Shown one piece after another: positions 15,663 through 25,664 of a DNA stretch of 48,608 bases; positions within the stretch are counted from its first letter, which is position 1; each line of letters begins with the position of its first letter. The stretch comes from a bacterium (GTDB taxonomy: Bacteria; UBP15; UBA6099), in the NCBI GenBank assembly GCA_029564595.1, contig JAKQPS010000191.1:1-48608 (forward strand), read 5' to 3'. Made by a program: the position numbers and the translations under genes. A model generated the notes under the pieces. It saw only the letters and a program-made list of their open reading frames with translations, had not been told where the DNA came from and searched no databases.

Positions 15663-18600
15663 ATGGCAAAATCGTTCAAAACGCCGAAGACCATCAAACT
15701 GTTCCTTGACGAGTGCAAGGAATATATCACGAACCTGAATCAGGATCTAGTCGAGCTTGAAGGCGGAGACACCGACGAGGAGCTGATCAAGCGCATCTCC
15801 CGCAACGTCCATACTATTAAAGGCTCTTCGGCCATGCTCGAATTCATGGACGTCTCCGAGATAGCCCACCAAATCGAAGACGTGATGGAGAAGCTGAAGA
15901 AGAAGTTTCCGGCGGTTGACAAAGAGTTTCTCGACGCGATATTTCAGAAAGTGGATGTGATAGACGGGATACTGCTGAAGATAGAAAACGGGAGTTACGA
16001 GGACGGAAGCGCGGCTCCCGCCGCTGCTGCTCCCGCGCCTGAACCCAAGCCCGAACCCGCTCCTCCGCCTCCCCCGCCCCCGCCGCCGCCCCCGCCGGAA
16101 CCGAAGCCCGAACCGGAGCTTGTCGCAAAGGACGCTAAAAAACAGCCGGAACCGCCGAAAAAGAAAAAACAACTCATAGCGCCTGCCGTCGGCAGAACAG
16201 GCGTGTTGGAAATCGCCGGCCCGGATATACTTCCTTCCATCGACAGGTGCTTTGCCCTGTTTGCGGACGTAGAGTCGAAATTCCTCATGGCCGACGACAG
16301 TTCCGGGGACGCTGGTTTTATCGACAAGATGTTCGACTCCGTCAAACATCTGCAGAGGTCTCTGGTGTGTTTCGGCCAAGCAGAGATAAACGAATCGCTG
16401 GCAAGGCTGCTGATGGTGAAGAAAGCTGCCGCCGCCGGCAAAGCGGAACTTGGGCAGAGAACTGCTGAACTGATATTCAAGGGCGTTATTCATGTGAAGG
16501 CGGTTTTGGAATCGCTGACTTCCGCCGAGCGCCCGAAGGCCCCCGATTCTGCTCCTTTCTTTAAGTCGGTGGATGTTGCTCTGGAAAAGGCGCGCGCCGA
16601 AAAGGACTACATGGCCAAAGGCGCGGCCTCCGAGTTGTTCGACCGCCTGAACGTCGGCAAAGACGCCCTGAAATATTTTACCCCCTTCGAGAAACAGTGC
16701 GTCGGCACAGCCATGATAGAGGACAGGAATGTCTTCAGGCTGAAAATGAGTTTCAAGACGCACGAGCTTGGCGACCTCGCCAGCATGTCTGAGTTCTTCA
16801 AGCCGCTGGCTGACGACGGCGAATTCCTCGCCTGCATAATCGTAGCCGTAGGCATGGACGTCACGGTGACAGGATACGACTTCCACCTGTTCTTCGGGAC
16901 CGCGATGTCGATGGATGAATTTGACAGAAAATATGCTTATCTGAAAAAGACAGGGATAAAAGCGACGGAGATTGGGCTGTCCGGAGAGACGGCGGAGGCC
17001 GCCCCGGTCCCCGGCGGCGGAGAGAGCGAGGAGAAACCCGGCGAGGCTCCGGCGCGATTGGCTGGCGGAAGGCGCGAAAAGGCGAAGAAATCTGGAGCCG
17101 TCGCAACCGTCAGGGTGGACACCGTAAAGCTGGACGACCTCGTAAATCTTATCGCCGAACTGGTGATCAACCACAACAAGCTCGAACAGGAAATAAAACA
17201 GTTGAAGCAGACCGCCAACGCGGCAGGAGACATTCTTGACGCGCTCAAACTGGGAAGGAAATCGAACGGGTTGTCGGAACGCAACATCACGCAGGACGAC
17301 CTCCTGCAGCCGTTCAAGGCGCTTCAACCTGACGCGTTCGACGAGAGCGGAGCGAGAAGGGAAACCGGCTTGGCGGGGCGCGCCAAGGAACTGCGCATGA
17401 TTCGCGAGAGCGTCATGGAACTGTATGACATGGAACTTGAGAAGGACAGGATGCTCAGCGAACTGAACGCCAAGATAGCCTCGCTCAAGTCTGAAATTGA
17501 ATCGCTCAATCAGGAGTTCCAGACCGACGGGCTTAATATAGGCAGGGTTATTTTCGAGCTTCAGGAAGAGACCATGAAGCTGAGAATGATGCCGATATCG
17601 AATGTGTTGAGCAAATTCCCGAGGCGGGTGCGGGACTACGCGAGGCAACTGGACAAAAAAATAGAGTTCATAGTCGAGGGCGAGGACACCGAACTGGACA
17701 AGAACCTCATCGAGGAGCTTGAAGACCCGCTGTTGCACATCATCAGGAACGCGATCGACCACGGAATCGAGACGACGGCGAACAGGCAGGCTGCAGGAAA
17801 GCCAGACACCGGCATCATAAGGGTGAAGGCCTCCCACGAGGGAAACTCTGTCGTCATCGACATCGAAGACGACGGCAAGGGGATGGACGGCAAGGTTCTC
17901 AAGAAGAAATGCGTCGAGAAAAGGCTTATAACTCCGGAGCAGGCGGCGCAGATGGACGACAAGGAGGCCGTGAACCTCATATTCATTCCCGGTTTCAGTT
18001 CGAAGGATCAAGTCAGCGATCTGTCTGGCAGAGGCGTAGGGATGGATGTCGTGAAGACTGGCATCTCCAAGCTCAAGGGCAGCGTGGACGTGAACACCGA
18101 GCCGGGCAACGGCACGATGATAAAACTGAAACTGCCCCTGACTCTTGCGATAATACAGGCGATGATCGTCAAGTGCGCCGGCCGCAAGTTCGTTATCCCT
18201 ATGGACCCGATAGAGTCCGCCGAGCAGGTGAAGAGCAGCGAAGTACGCAGCGTGGAGGGCAGGGAAGTCTACAAGTTCCACGACATGGTGATACCGTTGA
18301 TGCGGCTGCGGGACGTCTTCAGCCTCGGCGACGAGGAAGGGACGCGCCCCGCCCAGTTCCCTGTAGTAATAATGACTCACGGGGACAAGAAAATCGGTCT
18401 CATCGTGGACGAAGTCATAGAGAAACAGCAAGTGGTCATAAAGAGCTTGGGCGAGTTCCTCGGAGACGTCAAAAACATTTCCGGAACCACCATATTCGGT
18501 GACGGCTCAATGGCGCTTATTATTGACGTTCCGGGGATAGTGCAGTCCATTCCCCGGCTGTCGAAAAGGCTTGAAAGAGCTTCGGCGGGCGCGGACGAAA

Positions 18601-18974
18601 AGAGCAGGAAACACATACTCCTCGTGGACGATTCTCTTTCTGGCAGGATCGCGCAGCGCGAGATGATAGAGCGGATGGGATACACTGTGGAAGTGGCGTC
18701 GTCCGGGATGCAGGCGCTTGCAAGGCTGGCCGAGCGCAGATACGACATGATAGTGACCGATATCAACATGCCCCGGATGGACGGATACGAGTTCACCCAG
18801 AAAGTGCGTTCATCGCCGGACATCCACAGGATTCCCATCATAATGGTGACGTCCGACATCAAAAGCGCCGACAGGCAGAAAGCGTACGATGTCGGCATAG
18901 ACGATTTTCTAGCCAAGCCGTTCTCGGAGGACGATTTGAAAATCGCCATTGAGAAACACATGAGGCCATACTGA
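15663..18974 (+). CDS. cheA: Hybrid chemotaxis histidine kinase CheA-REC
   Basis: 1103 residues. Hpt domain with phospho-His H50 (VHTIKGSS); an extremely Pro-rich linker (about 115-165, including a run of twelve Pro); then a long middle part (about 175-470) with a second helical, Hpt-like segment lacking the HxxKG motif and an alpha/beta domain in the P2 position. Dimerisation helices, HATPase (N box around H692 HIIRNAIDHG; G1 EDDGKGMD; G2 GRGVGMD at 789), CheW-like domain, and a C-terminal receiver with D1033. CheA with a fused REC is usual in non-flagellar (ACF/Wsp/Frz-like) chemosensory systems. The frame is open from 15555, but the ATG at 15663, preceded by GGGGTG and matching the start of the Hpt fold, is the likely start, 5 bases after cheR. 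Confidence 0.95.
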   Translation: MAKSFKTPKTIKLFLDECKEYITNLNQDLVELEGGDTDEELIKRISRNVHTIKGSSAMLEFMDVSEIAHQIEDVMEKLKKKFPAVDKEFLDAIFQKVDVIDGILLKIENGSYEDGSAAPAAAAPAPEPKPEPAPPPPPPPPPPPPEPKPEPELVAKDAKKQPEPPKKKKQLIAPAVGRTGVLEIAGPDILPSIDRCFALFADVESKFLMADDSSGDAGFIDKMFDSVKHLQRSLVCFGQAEINESLARLLMVKKAAAAGKAELGQRTAELIFKGVIHVKAVLESLTSAERPKAPDSAPFFKSVDVALEKARAEKDYMAKGAASELFDRLNVGKDALKYFTPFEKQCVGTAMIEDRNVFRLKMSFKTHELGDLASMSEFFKPLADDGEFLACIIVAVGMDVTVTGYDFHLFFGTAMSMDEFDRKYAYLKKTGIKATEIGLSGETAEAAPVPGGGESEEKPGEAPARLAGGRREKAKKSGAVATVRVDTVKLDDLVNLIAELVINHNKLEQEIKQLKQTANAAGDILDALKLGRKSNGLSERNITQDDLLQPFKALQPDAFDESGARRETGLAGRAKELRMIRESVMELYDMELEKDRMLSELNAKIASLKSEIESLNQEFQTDGLNIGRVIFELQEETMKLRMMPISNVLSKFPRRVRDYARQLDKKIEFIVEGEDTELDKNLIEELEDPLLHIIRNAIDHGIETTANRQAAGKPDTGIIRVKASHEGNSVVIDIEDDGKGMDGKVLKKKCVEKRLITPEQAAQMDDKEAVNLIFIPGFSSKDQVSDLSGRGVGMDVVKTGISKLKGSVDVNTEPGNGTMIKLKLPLTLAIIQAMIVKCAGRKFVIPMDPIESAEQVKSSEVRSVEGREVYKFHDMVIPLMRLRDVFSLGDEEGTRPAQFPVVIMTHGDKKIGLIVDEVIEKQQVVIKSLGEFLGDVKNISGTTIFGDGSMALIIDVPGIVQSIPRLSKRLERASAGADEKSRKHILLVDDSLSGRIAQREMIERMGYTVEVASSGMQALARLAERRYDMIVTDINMPRMDGYEFTQKVRSSPDIHRIPIIMVTSDIKSADRQKAYDVGIDDFLAKPFSEDDLKIAIEKHMRPY

Positions 18975-19011
18975 AACGAGGCGCCGAGAGACGCCGGACG
19001 GGGTGACCCGC

Positions 19012-19518
19012 ATGGACAACAGAATTTTCGCCAGATTGAACGGCGATAGAGAAATTCAGATAGAAGAGCAGTTCGACCTTCAGAGCGTGCTCTGGTTCAA
19101 GCTCGGCTCGGAAGACTACGCAATAAAGGTGGACAGCGTGCAGACGGTGCTGGACGAGTTCTCGCTCACTCCGGTGCCGAACACGCCGAAGTTCGTCAAG
19201 GGTGTCATCAACCTTCGCGGCGTTATCGTTCCGGTGGTGGACCTCAAGGAGCTTTTTCAGATGCCGCTGGACGATGTGGAGACGGAGATGATTGTCGTCC
19301 TTGAACTCGACAACATGAAGGTGGGGATAGCCGTCGACAGGGTGATGGAAGTGCTGGCGGTGGATTTCTCAGCGCTCCAACCGCCGCCTCCGTCGCTTTC
19401 GGGCCTCGGCGCGGAATACGTCACCGGCCTCTGCAAACACGAGGCGCTAGTTCTAATAACGGTGGATATCGTTAAAGCGATAAATATAGCAAAAGAGATG
19501 CTCGGCAAGTATTCTTGA
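19012..19518 (+). CDS. cheW: CheW, chemosensory coupling protein
   Basis: 168 residues, a single CheW beta-barrel domain that links receptor tips to the CheA regulatory domain. Typical strings are [30 protein letters not shown] and [12 protein letters not shown]. The GTG at 19003 would sit on the Shine-Dalgarno (GGACGGGG), so the ATG at 19012 is preferred. It is the only separate CheW in this window. Confidence 0.95.
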   Translation: MDNRIFARLNGDREIQIEEQFDLQSVLWFKLGSEDYAIKVDSVQTVLDEFSLTPVPNTPKFVKGVINLRGVIVPVVDLKELFQMPLDDVETEMIVVLELDNMKVGIAVDRVMEVLAVDFSALQPPPPSLSGLGAEYVTGLCKHEALVLITVDIVKAINIAKEMLGKYS

Positions 19519-19537
19519 AAAACGGAGGTGGCTTTGT

Positions 19538-22096
19538 ATGGAACGCAAGCATGGATTGAGAAGGAAGCTGTTCGCATGGTTCGGAGGTCTAGTCTTCGCC
19601 CTGTCGGGGATTGTGGGACTGGGCTTCTTGGGCATCTGGCAGCAATATAAAACGGTCACTCTGGAATTGTCCAGAAGCATGATCTACGGGGACACAAAGG
19701 ACGCGGTTCGCGAGTTGGACAAGCTGACGAACGCTCAGGGGCCGCTCATCCTGTCTCTGGACAGGACGTTCCTCGACTATGTCGGCATCGGCGACGACCC
19801 GACTCCGGCATACCTGAAGGCGCGCGGCGAGATGGAGACAATGGTAAAGCAACTCGGCGTCTCCGCCAAGTCGGATCAGGACGTCAAGAGCGTTAAAGAG
19901 TTTCAGGGCGTGTTCAAGCGCTACAAGGCGTCCGGCGACAAGATATTGAAGATGTCCGAGAACGGCGATTACGACGCCGCCAACCGCGAGGTCGAAAAGA
20001 GCGGTTTCACAGAAGACATCGAGACAATGTCGAGCATCCTCGCGGCGCTTGCAAAAGCGAACACCGTCAACAGAGCCGAGCTGAAACAGAAGCAGGACAT
20101 CGCCGGGACTGTGATCCCGCTGATTATTCTTTGCGTCATCGGCATCGTGATAGCGCTCAGCGTCGTCACCATCCCGATGGTTACGAAGAACATATCGGTC
20201 CCGCTATACCGTTGCGCGGAGTTCGCCGAATTGCTGTCCAACGGGGACCTGACGAAGAAGCTGATTTTCAAGCCGAACAGGATAGTGACCGAACACAGCG
20301 AGATAGGGCATCTGTTCAACAGCCTCAGCGACATGTCGCAGAAGCTCCACTCGATGCTGGAGAACATGAACAAGACGACGGTGCGGGTGAACAAAAGCTC
20401 GGTGCAGATAACGCAGGGCGCGCAGTCCATCCTCAGCGGCACGCAGGAACAGTCCGACTCGATAAACGACGTGACGAACAGCATCCAGCAGCTCACTTCG
20501 GCGATAGACACGATAGCGGACAATTCGAAGGCGATGAACTCTTCGGTCAGGGACACCGCCGGGTCGGTGGACAACCTTATCGAGGCCATCTTCAAGATAG
20601 ACGAATCGGTTGCCGACCTCACGAGCCAAGTGTCGAACACCACGGCGGTAATCGCCCAGATGTCCGCTTCCACCGCTCAGGTTCACAACAGTTCCACCGT
20701 CATGGCGGAAGCGGTTCAGGAGACGTCTTCGACCATTCAGGAAATGCTCGCCTCCATCGAGGAAGTCTCCCTCAACGCGAAAGAGATGGACAAGTCGGTG
20801 AACGACGCGTCGGGCACAGTGGACGAGATGATGGCGTCGATCAACGAGATGACGCGAAGCATGGACGTGATGAACAATTCGCTAAAGCACGCGATGGTGG
20901 ACATCGAGGTGCTGATATCGTCGGTGGGCGACGTGGCGAACGACGCAAAGGAAGCTTTCGCGGCGTCAGACGAAACCACCCGGATTGCCAAGTCGGGCGG
21001 CAAATCGATTCAGCAGAGCATAGAAGGAATGAAGGGAATCAAGGCGACGGTAAGCGACACCGCCAGAAAGATACGGGAACTGGGAGACAGTTCGGCGCAG
21101 ATCGGCGACATCATAAACGTGATTCGAGAGATAGCGGATCAGACGAACCTGCTGGCGCTGAACGCCGCAATCGAGGCCGCCCGCGCTGGCGAAGAAGGCC
21201 GCGGGTTCAACGTCGTGGCCGCCTCCATCAAGAAACTCGCAGAGCGCTCCACCGAAGCGACGAAGGAAATCGAGCGCCTCATCCGCAACATTCAGAAGGA
21301 GACCGAAAAGGCCGTCTCCGCTATGGACGAGGGCGTAAAGGAAGTGGAAAAGGGCACGCACCTAGCCGACCAAGCCGGAACGGCGCTCGCGGACATCGTC
21401 GCCAGCGTCGAACGCACGGGCGTGTACATGAAACAGATTTCGGTCGCCACTGAAAAGCAGACTCAGAGCAGCGAGGAAGTCAAACAGGCGATGACCCGCC
21501 TCGGCAGCGTCGCCGACGGCATGAACGGCATCACCATTTCCCAGCAGGAAGGCACGAACAGGGTTAGGAGCGCGTTCGATCAGCTCAGCGGAATCGCCCA
21601 GCAAGTGAAGAATTCCACCATCGAGCAGAGCAAAGCGGGCAATCAGATTTCTCACGCTATCGAGACTCTCAACGGCATTTCCACGCAACTCACGTCCGCA
21701 ACCAGCGAACAGGACAAGGGCAGCAACCAGATGGAACTGGCGATGGAGAACATCAACGTGCGGGCGCAGGAGATTCAGGACGCCACCCGCAAGCAGAAGG
21801 GCGAGGGCGACCGCATAAAGAAACAGATAGAGAACATGATGGAGTTGACTCAGAGGGTGACGGACGCGACGCTGCTTCAGTCGCAGTCCAGCCACAAGAT
21901 AGTCGAGAAGATGTCGAACGTCGGCAAGATAGCCGTCAACACGACGAACAAGTCGAACGAAGTCAACAAGGGAGCCTCGTATCTCGAAGGCGCGGTAAAC
22001 AATCTCGAACAGGTTATCTCTCAGTTCACTATCGAGATGTCGGAGCAGACGGTTCCGAAGGAAAAGGGACTGTCGCTTGTGGAGGAGGGCGGCTGA
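19538..22096 (+). CDS. Methyl-accepting chemotaxis protein
   Basis: 852 residues. TM1 about 12-34, a periplasmic helical sensor domain of about 150 residues (four-helix-bundle type), TM2 about 190-214, HAMP, then a very long coiled-coil signalling domain. The conserved hairpin tip ([21 protein letters not shown]) falls near 537-557, with a slightly divergent continuation ([14 protein letters not shown] instead of AVVADEVRKLAERS). About 280 residues follow the tip, so the cytoplasmic bundle is of a long heptad class. GGAGGTGG precedes the ATG. As the only receptor in the operon it is probably the dedicated input of this system; the ligand is unknown. Confidence 0.95.
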   Translation: MERKHGLRRKLFAWFGGLVFALSGIVGLGFLGIWQQYKTVTLELSRSMIYGDTKDAVRELDKLTNAQGPLILSLDRTFLDYVGIGDDPTPAYLKARGEMETMVKQLGVSAKSDQDVKSVKEFQGVFKRYKASGDKILKMSENGDYDAANREVEKSGFTEDIETMSSILAALAKANTVNRAELKQKQDIAGTVIPLIILCVIGIVIALSVVTIPMVTKNISVPLYRCAEFAELLSNGDLTKKLIFKPNRIVTEHSEIGHLFNSLSDMSQKLHSMLENMNKTTVRVNKSSVQITQGAQSILSGTQEQSDSINDVTNSIQQLTSAIDTIADNSKAMNSSVRDTAGSVDNLIEAIFKIDESVADLTSQVSNTTAVIAQMSASTAQVHNSSTVMAEAVQETSSTIQEMLASIEEVSLNAKEMDKSVNDASGTVDEMMASINEMTRSMDVMNNSLKHAMVDIEVLISSVGDVANDAKEAFAASDETTRIAKSGGKSIQQSIEGMKGIKATVSDTARKIRELGDSSAQIGDIINVIREIADQTNLLALNAAIEAARAGEEGRGFNVVAASIKKLAERSTEATKEIERLIRNIQKETEKAVSAMDEGVKEVEKGTHLADQAGTALADIVASVERTGVYMKQISVATEKQTQSSEEVKQAMTRLGSVADGMNGITISQQEGTNRVRSAFDQLSGIAQQVKNSTIEQSKAGNQISHAIETLNGISTQLTSATSEQDKGSNQMELAMENINVRAQEIQDATRKQKGEGDRIKKQIENMMELTQRVTDATLLQSQSSHKIVEKMSNVGKIAVNTTNKSNEVNKGASYLEGAVNNLEQVISQFTIEMSEQTVPKEKGLSLVEEGG

Positions 22097-22121
22097 AGGG
22101 CGTCCGCGCGGGTCTTTTACT

Positions 22122-22149
22122 GACGCCGCCGCCAGAAGGAAGCGGCGTC
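22122..22149 (+). other. Stem-loop between mcp and cheB
   Basis: GACGCCGC (22122-22129) pairs with GCGGCGTC (22142-22149) over a 12-base loop. No T-run follows, so it is more likely an RNA-processing or attenuation hairpin than a terminator. cheB has no obvious Shine-Dalgarno after it. Confidence 0.35.
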
Positions 22150-22168
22150 TCCGCCTCGGCCGGTTGTT

Positions 22169-23293
22169 ATGGCGGAAAAACAGAAGAACATACTCGTCGC
22201 CACGAGCGACGAATCATTGAGGAAGTTCATCGGCGCGCTCGCAAAGGACGCCGGATTCGCCGCGTTGCGCGCCGCGCCCGACGAGTCTCCGGCGGACGAA
22301 GCGTTGCGTTTTCAGCCTTCGGTGGTTCTGCTCGACGCGGATGAAGACCCGGAGGCGCTCGCCCCGGCGGTGTGCAGAATCATGTTCGAGTCGCCCCGCC
22401 CTGCGCTTCTCGTCACGCGAGACCCGGAGAAGTCGAGGGGACCTGTCTCGAACGCGCTGGCTCTCGGAGCCGCGGGCGCGCTTAATGTCCCCGAAGGAAA
22501 ACCATACTCATCGCTGACCGACATTCAGAAAGACAGAATGGCTCGGTTGCTGACGAATGCCGCGTCGGCGCGGGTCGCCCGAATGCCTGTCAGGGAACTT
22601 GCCGCCCGGATTTCTTCAATGCGGGACGCGCTCGACTCGGAGACGGCGCGGCGCGATTTGGAAGTCCTTCAGTCTCACGTGAACGGCGCGCGCAGGTTCG
22701 ACATCGTAGGGGTTGCCATATCGACAGGAGGCCCGAACGCTCTCGGCAGATTCGTGCCTCTGCTCCCGGCCTCGTTCCCGGCTCCCATTCTGGTCGTTCA
22801 GCACATCATCCCCGGTTTTCTGGACGGGATAGTCAAGCGCCTGAACGATAGTTGCGAGGTAGCGGTGAGGATGGCGGAAAACGGGCAGCAGCTTGAGCCG
22901 GGCGCGGTGTATTTCGCTCCCGATAAAAAACATCTCACGGTTGCCCGAACTCCGCAGAAAAAGATAATATCTAAACTGAGCGACAAGCCGGAAGGGCTGC
23001 TGTTTTGCCCGTCGGCGGATGTGATGTTCAAGAGCATGGCGGTGGTGGCCGGTTCCCGCTGCCTCGGCGTTATAATGACAGGGATGGGGCATGACGGAGT
23101 CGAAGGGCTTGCCGCCATCAAGAAGGCCGGCGGAGTGGCCGTCGCTCAGGACCAAGCCTCCAGCGCCATTTACGGCATGGCCCGCGCCGCTGTTGACGCC
23201 GCCGTCGTCGATCACGTCTTCCCTCTCGATAACATCGCCGGCGAGATGTACGGCCTGCTGTTTGATGCTCCCTCCGCGCCCGCCTCTTCCTAA
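22169..23293 (+). CDS. cheB: CheB-type methylesterase with a degenerate receiver
   Basis: 374 residues. The C-terminal methylesterase/amidase domain is intact: S185 (AISTGGPNAL), H212 (VVQHIIPG) and D309 (MGHDGVEGL). It removes methyl groups from the receptor. The N-terminal receiver-like domain keeps D56 (VLLDAD) but the acid pocket is T12-S13-D14 (ATSDES) where VDDS is expected, and the Lys region reads NVPEGKP. Phosphorylation control by CheA may therefore be weak or absent. The gap to mcp is 72 bases with a stem-loop. Confidence 0.92.
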   Translation: MAEKQKNILVATSDESLRKFIGALAKDAGFAALRAAPDESPADEALRFQPSVVLLDADEDPEALAPAVCRIMFESPRPALLVTRDPEKSRGPVSNALALGAAGALNVPEGKPYSSLTDIQKDRMARLLTNAASARVARMPVRELAARISSMRDALDSETARRDLEVLQSHVNGARRFDIVGVAISTGGPNALGRFVPLLPASFPAPILVVQHIIPGFLDGIVKRLNDSCEVAVRMAENGQQLEPGAVYFAPDKKHLTVARTPQKKIISKLSDKPEGLLFCPSADVMFKSMAVVAGSRCLGVIMTGMGHDGVEGLAAIKKAGGVAVAQDQASSAIYGMARAAVDAAVVDHVFPLDNIAGEMYGLLFDAPSAPASS

Positions 23294-23357
23294 GCTGCTG
23301 GCAATGGCGTTATCGGCCCTCGCCACCGGAAATAATGAGTTATCCGGAATAACCTTG

Positions 23358-24467
23358 ATGAAAACTCTATCCTCAATAACGAACACAAGCGCCGCCAAGC
23401 GGATAATCGCATGCGCCATATTGTCGTGTTTAATATTTGCGGCTCGCGGCATATCGGCGGACGCTGGGTTTACTGTGATAAAAGTCGAGACGAAAGGGGC
23501 GGGGATTCCGAGCCGGGCGTGGATTGACGCGGGAGCTAGGGATGGAGTTGCGCCGGGCATGAAGTTGGAGCTTTTCAGAGGCGCGGCGAGCGTGGGAACC
23601 GTCGAGATAACGGAGGCGGGAGCTAAAACGTCATCGGGCTATTTTGAGCCGGGCTGCCCGCAGTGCGCGCCCGTTCAGGGCGACATAGCAGTCCGTTTTT
23701 CCGGCTCCGGTTTTACCATTATTCCCCCGCCTATACTGATACCTGAAGGAACAGGCCGCGCCAAGCAGCCGCCCGCCGAAGCTTTTGAGCAACTCGAAGC
23801 GGTTTTTAGGGCGTTCGCGTCTGGCGAGACTGACCCGGAGGTCGATGAAGAGGGAGTTGAAGCGGTCGCGCCGAAGCTTCCGCCACCGTGCCCGGCTGTG
23901 ACGGATGACCTTGCTGACATATCGACCGAATTCTTTCCGTCTCCCGGTGACAGAGTGCGGGTAAGCGGCTTCGGCGACTACGTTGATTTCTGCCTGACGG
24001 TGGACGCGCTCGGATATCTGCGTTTGCCAGACGGGTTTAACGTAAGGACGGTTAGGAAGACGCTCGCGGCGGCGGAGAGAGATTTGAACGTTGCGATGAT
24101 GGAGCGCGGAGGGCAGGGCGGCGCGAAGCTGTCGCTGATGCCACCCGGCGAATCAGCGCCGCAGGTTCATTATTACGTGTCCGGAAGCGTCGTTTTGCCC
24201 GGCGTTTACGAAGCGGAGCCGGGGCAGACGGTCGGCTCGCTTATCGCCCGCGCGGGAGGCCCTGCGCAAGACGCCGACGGAACAGCGCTCGTCGTTGAAG
24301 ACCTATCCGCAAAATGGAACATGAAGCTGCTGAAACCGGAGAAATTGACGGACGGAACATCGGGCGGGTTGGACGCTCCGATTAACGGCGGAGTCGTGTT
24401 TCTGCCTTCGTCGCCGGAGAATCTCAACGCTTTTATTAATGAGATATTGACGATTCTATCTGAGTAG
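23358..24467 (+). CDS. Secreted SLBB-domain protein, polysaccharide-export-like
   Basis: 369 residues after choosing ATG 23358, which places a clean signal peptide first (basic SAAKR, then IIACAILSCLIFAA, cleavage near ISA-DA). The frame is open back to 23091 through cheB, without a signal peptide. An N-terminal beta domain (about 38-95; GARDGVAPGMKLELFRG) resembles the FlgT-C/BON-like modules of outer-membrane proteins. After a spacer, about 205-260 resembles a polysaccharide-biosynthesis/export domain (PGDRVRVSGFGD...LDALGYLRLP pattern), followed by one SLBB beta-grasp domain (about 280-330; YVSGSVVLPGVYE..QTVGSLIARAGG). Role: probably periplasmic or outer-membrane contact with exopolysaccharide. 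Weak SD; may be the last gene of the operon. Confidence 0.7.
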   Translation: MKTLSSITNTSAAKRIIACAILSCLIFAARGISADAGFTVIKVETKGAGIPSRAWIDAGARDGVAPGMKLELFRGAASVGTVEITEAGAKTSSGYFEPGCPQCAPVQGDIAVRFSGSGFTIIPPPILIPEGTGRAKQPPAEAFEQLEAVFRAFASGETDPEVDEEGVEAVAPKLPPPCPAVTDDLADISTEFFPSPGDRVRVSGFGDYVDFCLTVDALGYLRLPDGFNVRTVRKTLAAAERDLNVAMMERGGQGGAKLSLMPPGESAPQVHYYVSGSVVLPGVYEAEPGQTVGSLIARAGGPAQDADGTALVVEDLSAKWNMKLLKPEKLTDGTSGGLDAPINGGVVFLPSSPENLNAFINEILTILSE

Positions 24468-24487
24468 AAACCTTCGTTCCGATTCTC

Positions 24488-25633
24488 TTACTTGATAAGC
24501 CCGAAAGCTTTTGCGTGGAAAGTCAGTATGACTCCTACTCGCGAGCGCCAGTAGCGCGCTGTGTGTATCCCGTTGCCGTTCAGTTCGTCGCCTTGAACGA
24601 TATGCTGCGAAGGGGCGGCGGGGATTCCCATTTCAGCCAGCGCCTCGCTCACTTTTCTGAAAGACTCGAAGTTGTTTCTTCCGGAAAAGAAGTCGTTGTG
24701 TCCGGCGTCGAAGTAAATGTGGACGTCTTTGCGTTTCATGTTCTTGAGGCGCGGCAGCGGGTCGTTGCGCCTGAGGTACTGTTTGTCGATTTTGCAGTTC
24801 GAGCCTTTTGACGCGTCTTCGCAGAATATGGAAGCTATTTCAGGCGTGGCGTCTTTCATATAGCTGAGGAAAAAAGAATCAGAAACCATGTCGGACAGAG
24901 TGTACATGGCGCTGAGAGAGGTCACGGAAGAAAAGACATCGGGGTTGCCTGCGAGCAAATTCATTGATCCGACGCCGCCCATGGAGAAGCCGCCGATTCC
25001 GCGCGCGCTCCTGTCCGCTTTCGAGCGGTACGCCGCGTCGATGTGCCCGACAAGATCGTCAACAATGTAAGTCTCGTACTGTCCCGTCGCGCTTTTTCTT
25101 ATGCCGTCCACAAATTCAGGGCCGTCCGCGGGCGGCCATGTTTTCTTCCCGTCTCTCCTGTTGATGTAGAAGCTGGAATCTCCATCCGGCATGACCACTA
25201 TCATCTCAGGCAACGGCAGCGGACATTCGGGATATTCCGCTTTCATGGCGTTCACCACGCCTTCAGGCAGCCCGACATCGTTTTTCTTGAGGCATGCCAG
25301 AAGCGCGTCGTAGTCCGCCACAGTGAACAGGCAGTCCGCTATCTGAGGGACCTGTTCCTGTTCGGGCCAGTGCTTCTCTTCCTCCAAATTGTCTTCTTTG
25401 GCGGGATCGTTGCGCACGAAGTTGTAGCCGTGCAGAAGGTAGACGACGGGGAAGCGCGCCGAATCATCCTTAAAATAGCTCGGCGGCAGATAGAGCCGGT
25501 AAAGCTTCTCCGTTCCCAGCGCCTGAGAAAAGAAACTTCCCCTGTCCGGTCTGACGTCGGACGCGAGAGCCGCAACCGCCGAGGCTATCAGGATCGCCGC
25601 CGCGAGCGCAGCCGAAAATTTTGTTTTTCTCAT
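24488..25633 (-). CDS. Exported esterase D-family serine hydrolase
   Basis: 381 residues with a signal peptide (MRKTKFSAALAAAILIASAV, cleavage near ALA). The fold is the esterase D/Fes alpha/beta hydrolase: FPVVYLLHGYN (oxyanion region), nucleophile S217 in GFSMGG, acid D309 or D314 (YFDAGHNDF) and H357 (GIHTARYW). Feruloyl/acetyl-xylan esterases, S-formylglutathione hydrolases and mycolyltransferases share this fold; export argues against the formylglutathione role and for a polysaccharide or lipid ester substrate. It lies 31 bases after the other exported hydrolase, with GGAGGCGG before its start, so both form a leftward operon. It ends 20 bases from the convergent SLBB gene. Confidence 0.8.
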   Translation of the reverse strand: MRKTKFSAALAAAILIASAVAALASDVRPDRGSFFSQALGTEKLYRLYLPPSYFKDDSARFPVVYLLHGYNFVRNDPAKEDNLEEEKHWPEQEQVPQIADCLFTVADYDALLACLKKNDVGLPEGVVNAMKAEYPECPLPLPEMIVVMPDGDSSFYINRRDGKKTWPPADGPEFVDGIRKSATGQYETYIVDDLVGHIDAAYRSKADRSARGIGGFSMGGVGSMNLLAGNPDVFSSVTSLSAMYTLSDMVSDSFFLSYMKDATPEIASIFCEDASKGSNCKIDKQYLRRNDPLPRLKNMKRKDVHIYFDAGHNDFFSGRNNFESFRKVSEALAEMGIPAAPSQHIVQGDELNGNGIHTARYWRSRVGVILTFHAKAFGLIK

Positions 25634-25664
25634 CTTATTTCCGCCTCCGCATCAAACATGTCCG

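Noticed and set aside
15747-18431. 894-codon open frame antisense to cheA
   Set aside because: Its length follows from the GC-rich third positions of cheA; it lacks a start signal and any recognisable domain.
20131-21453. 440-codon frame overlapping the receptor gene
   Set aside because: Composition (Arg/His/Gly/Gln rich) is that of a shifted reading of a coiled-coil gene.
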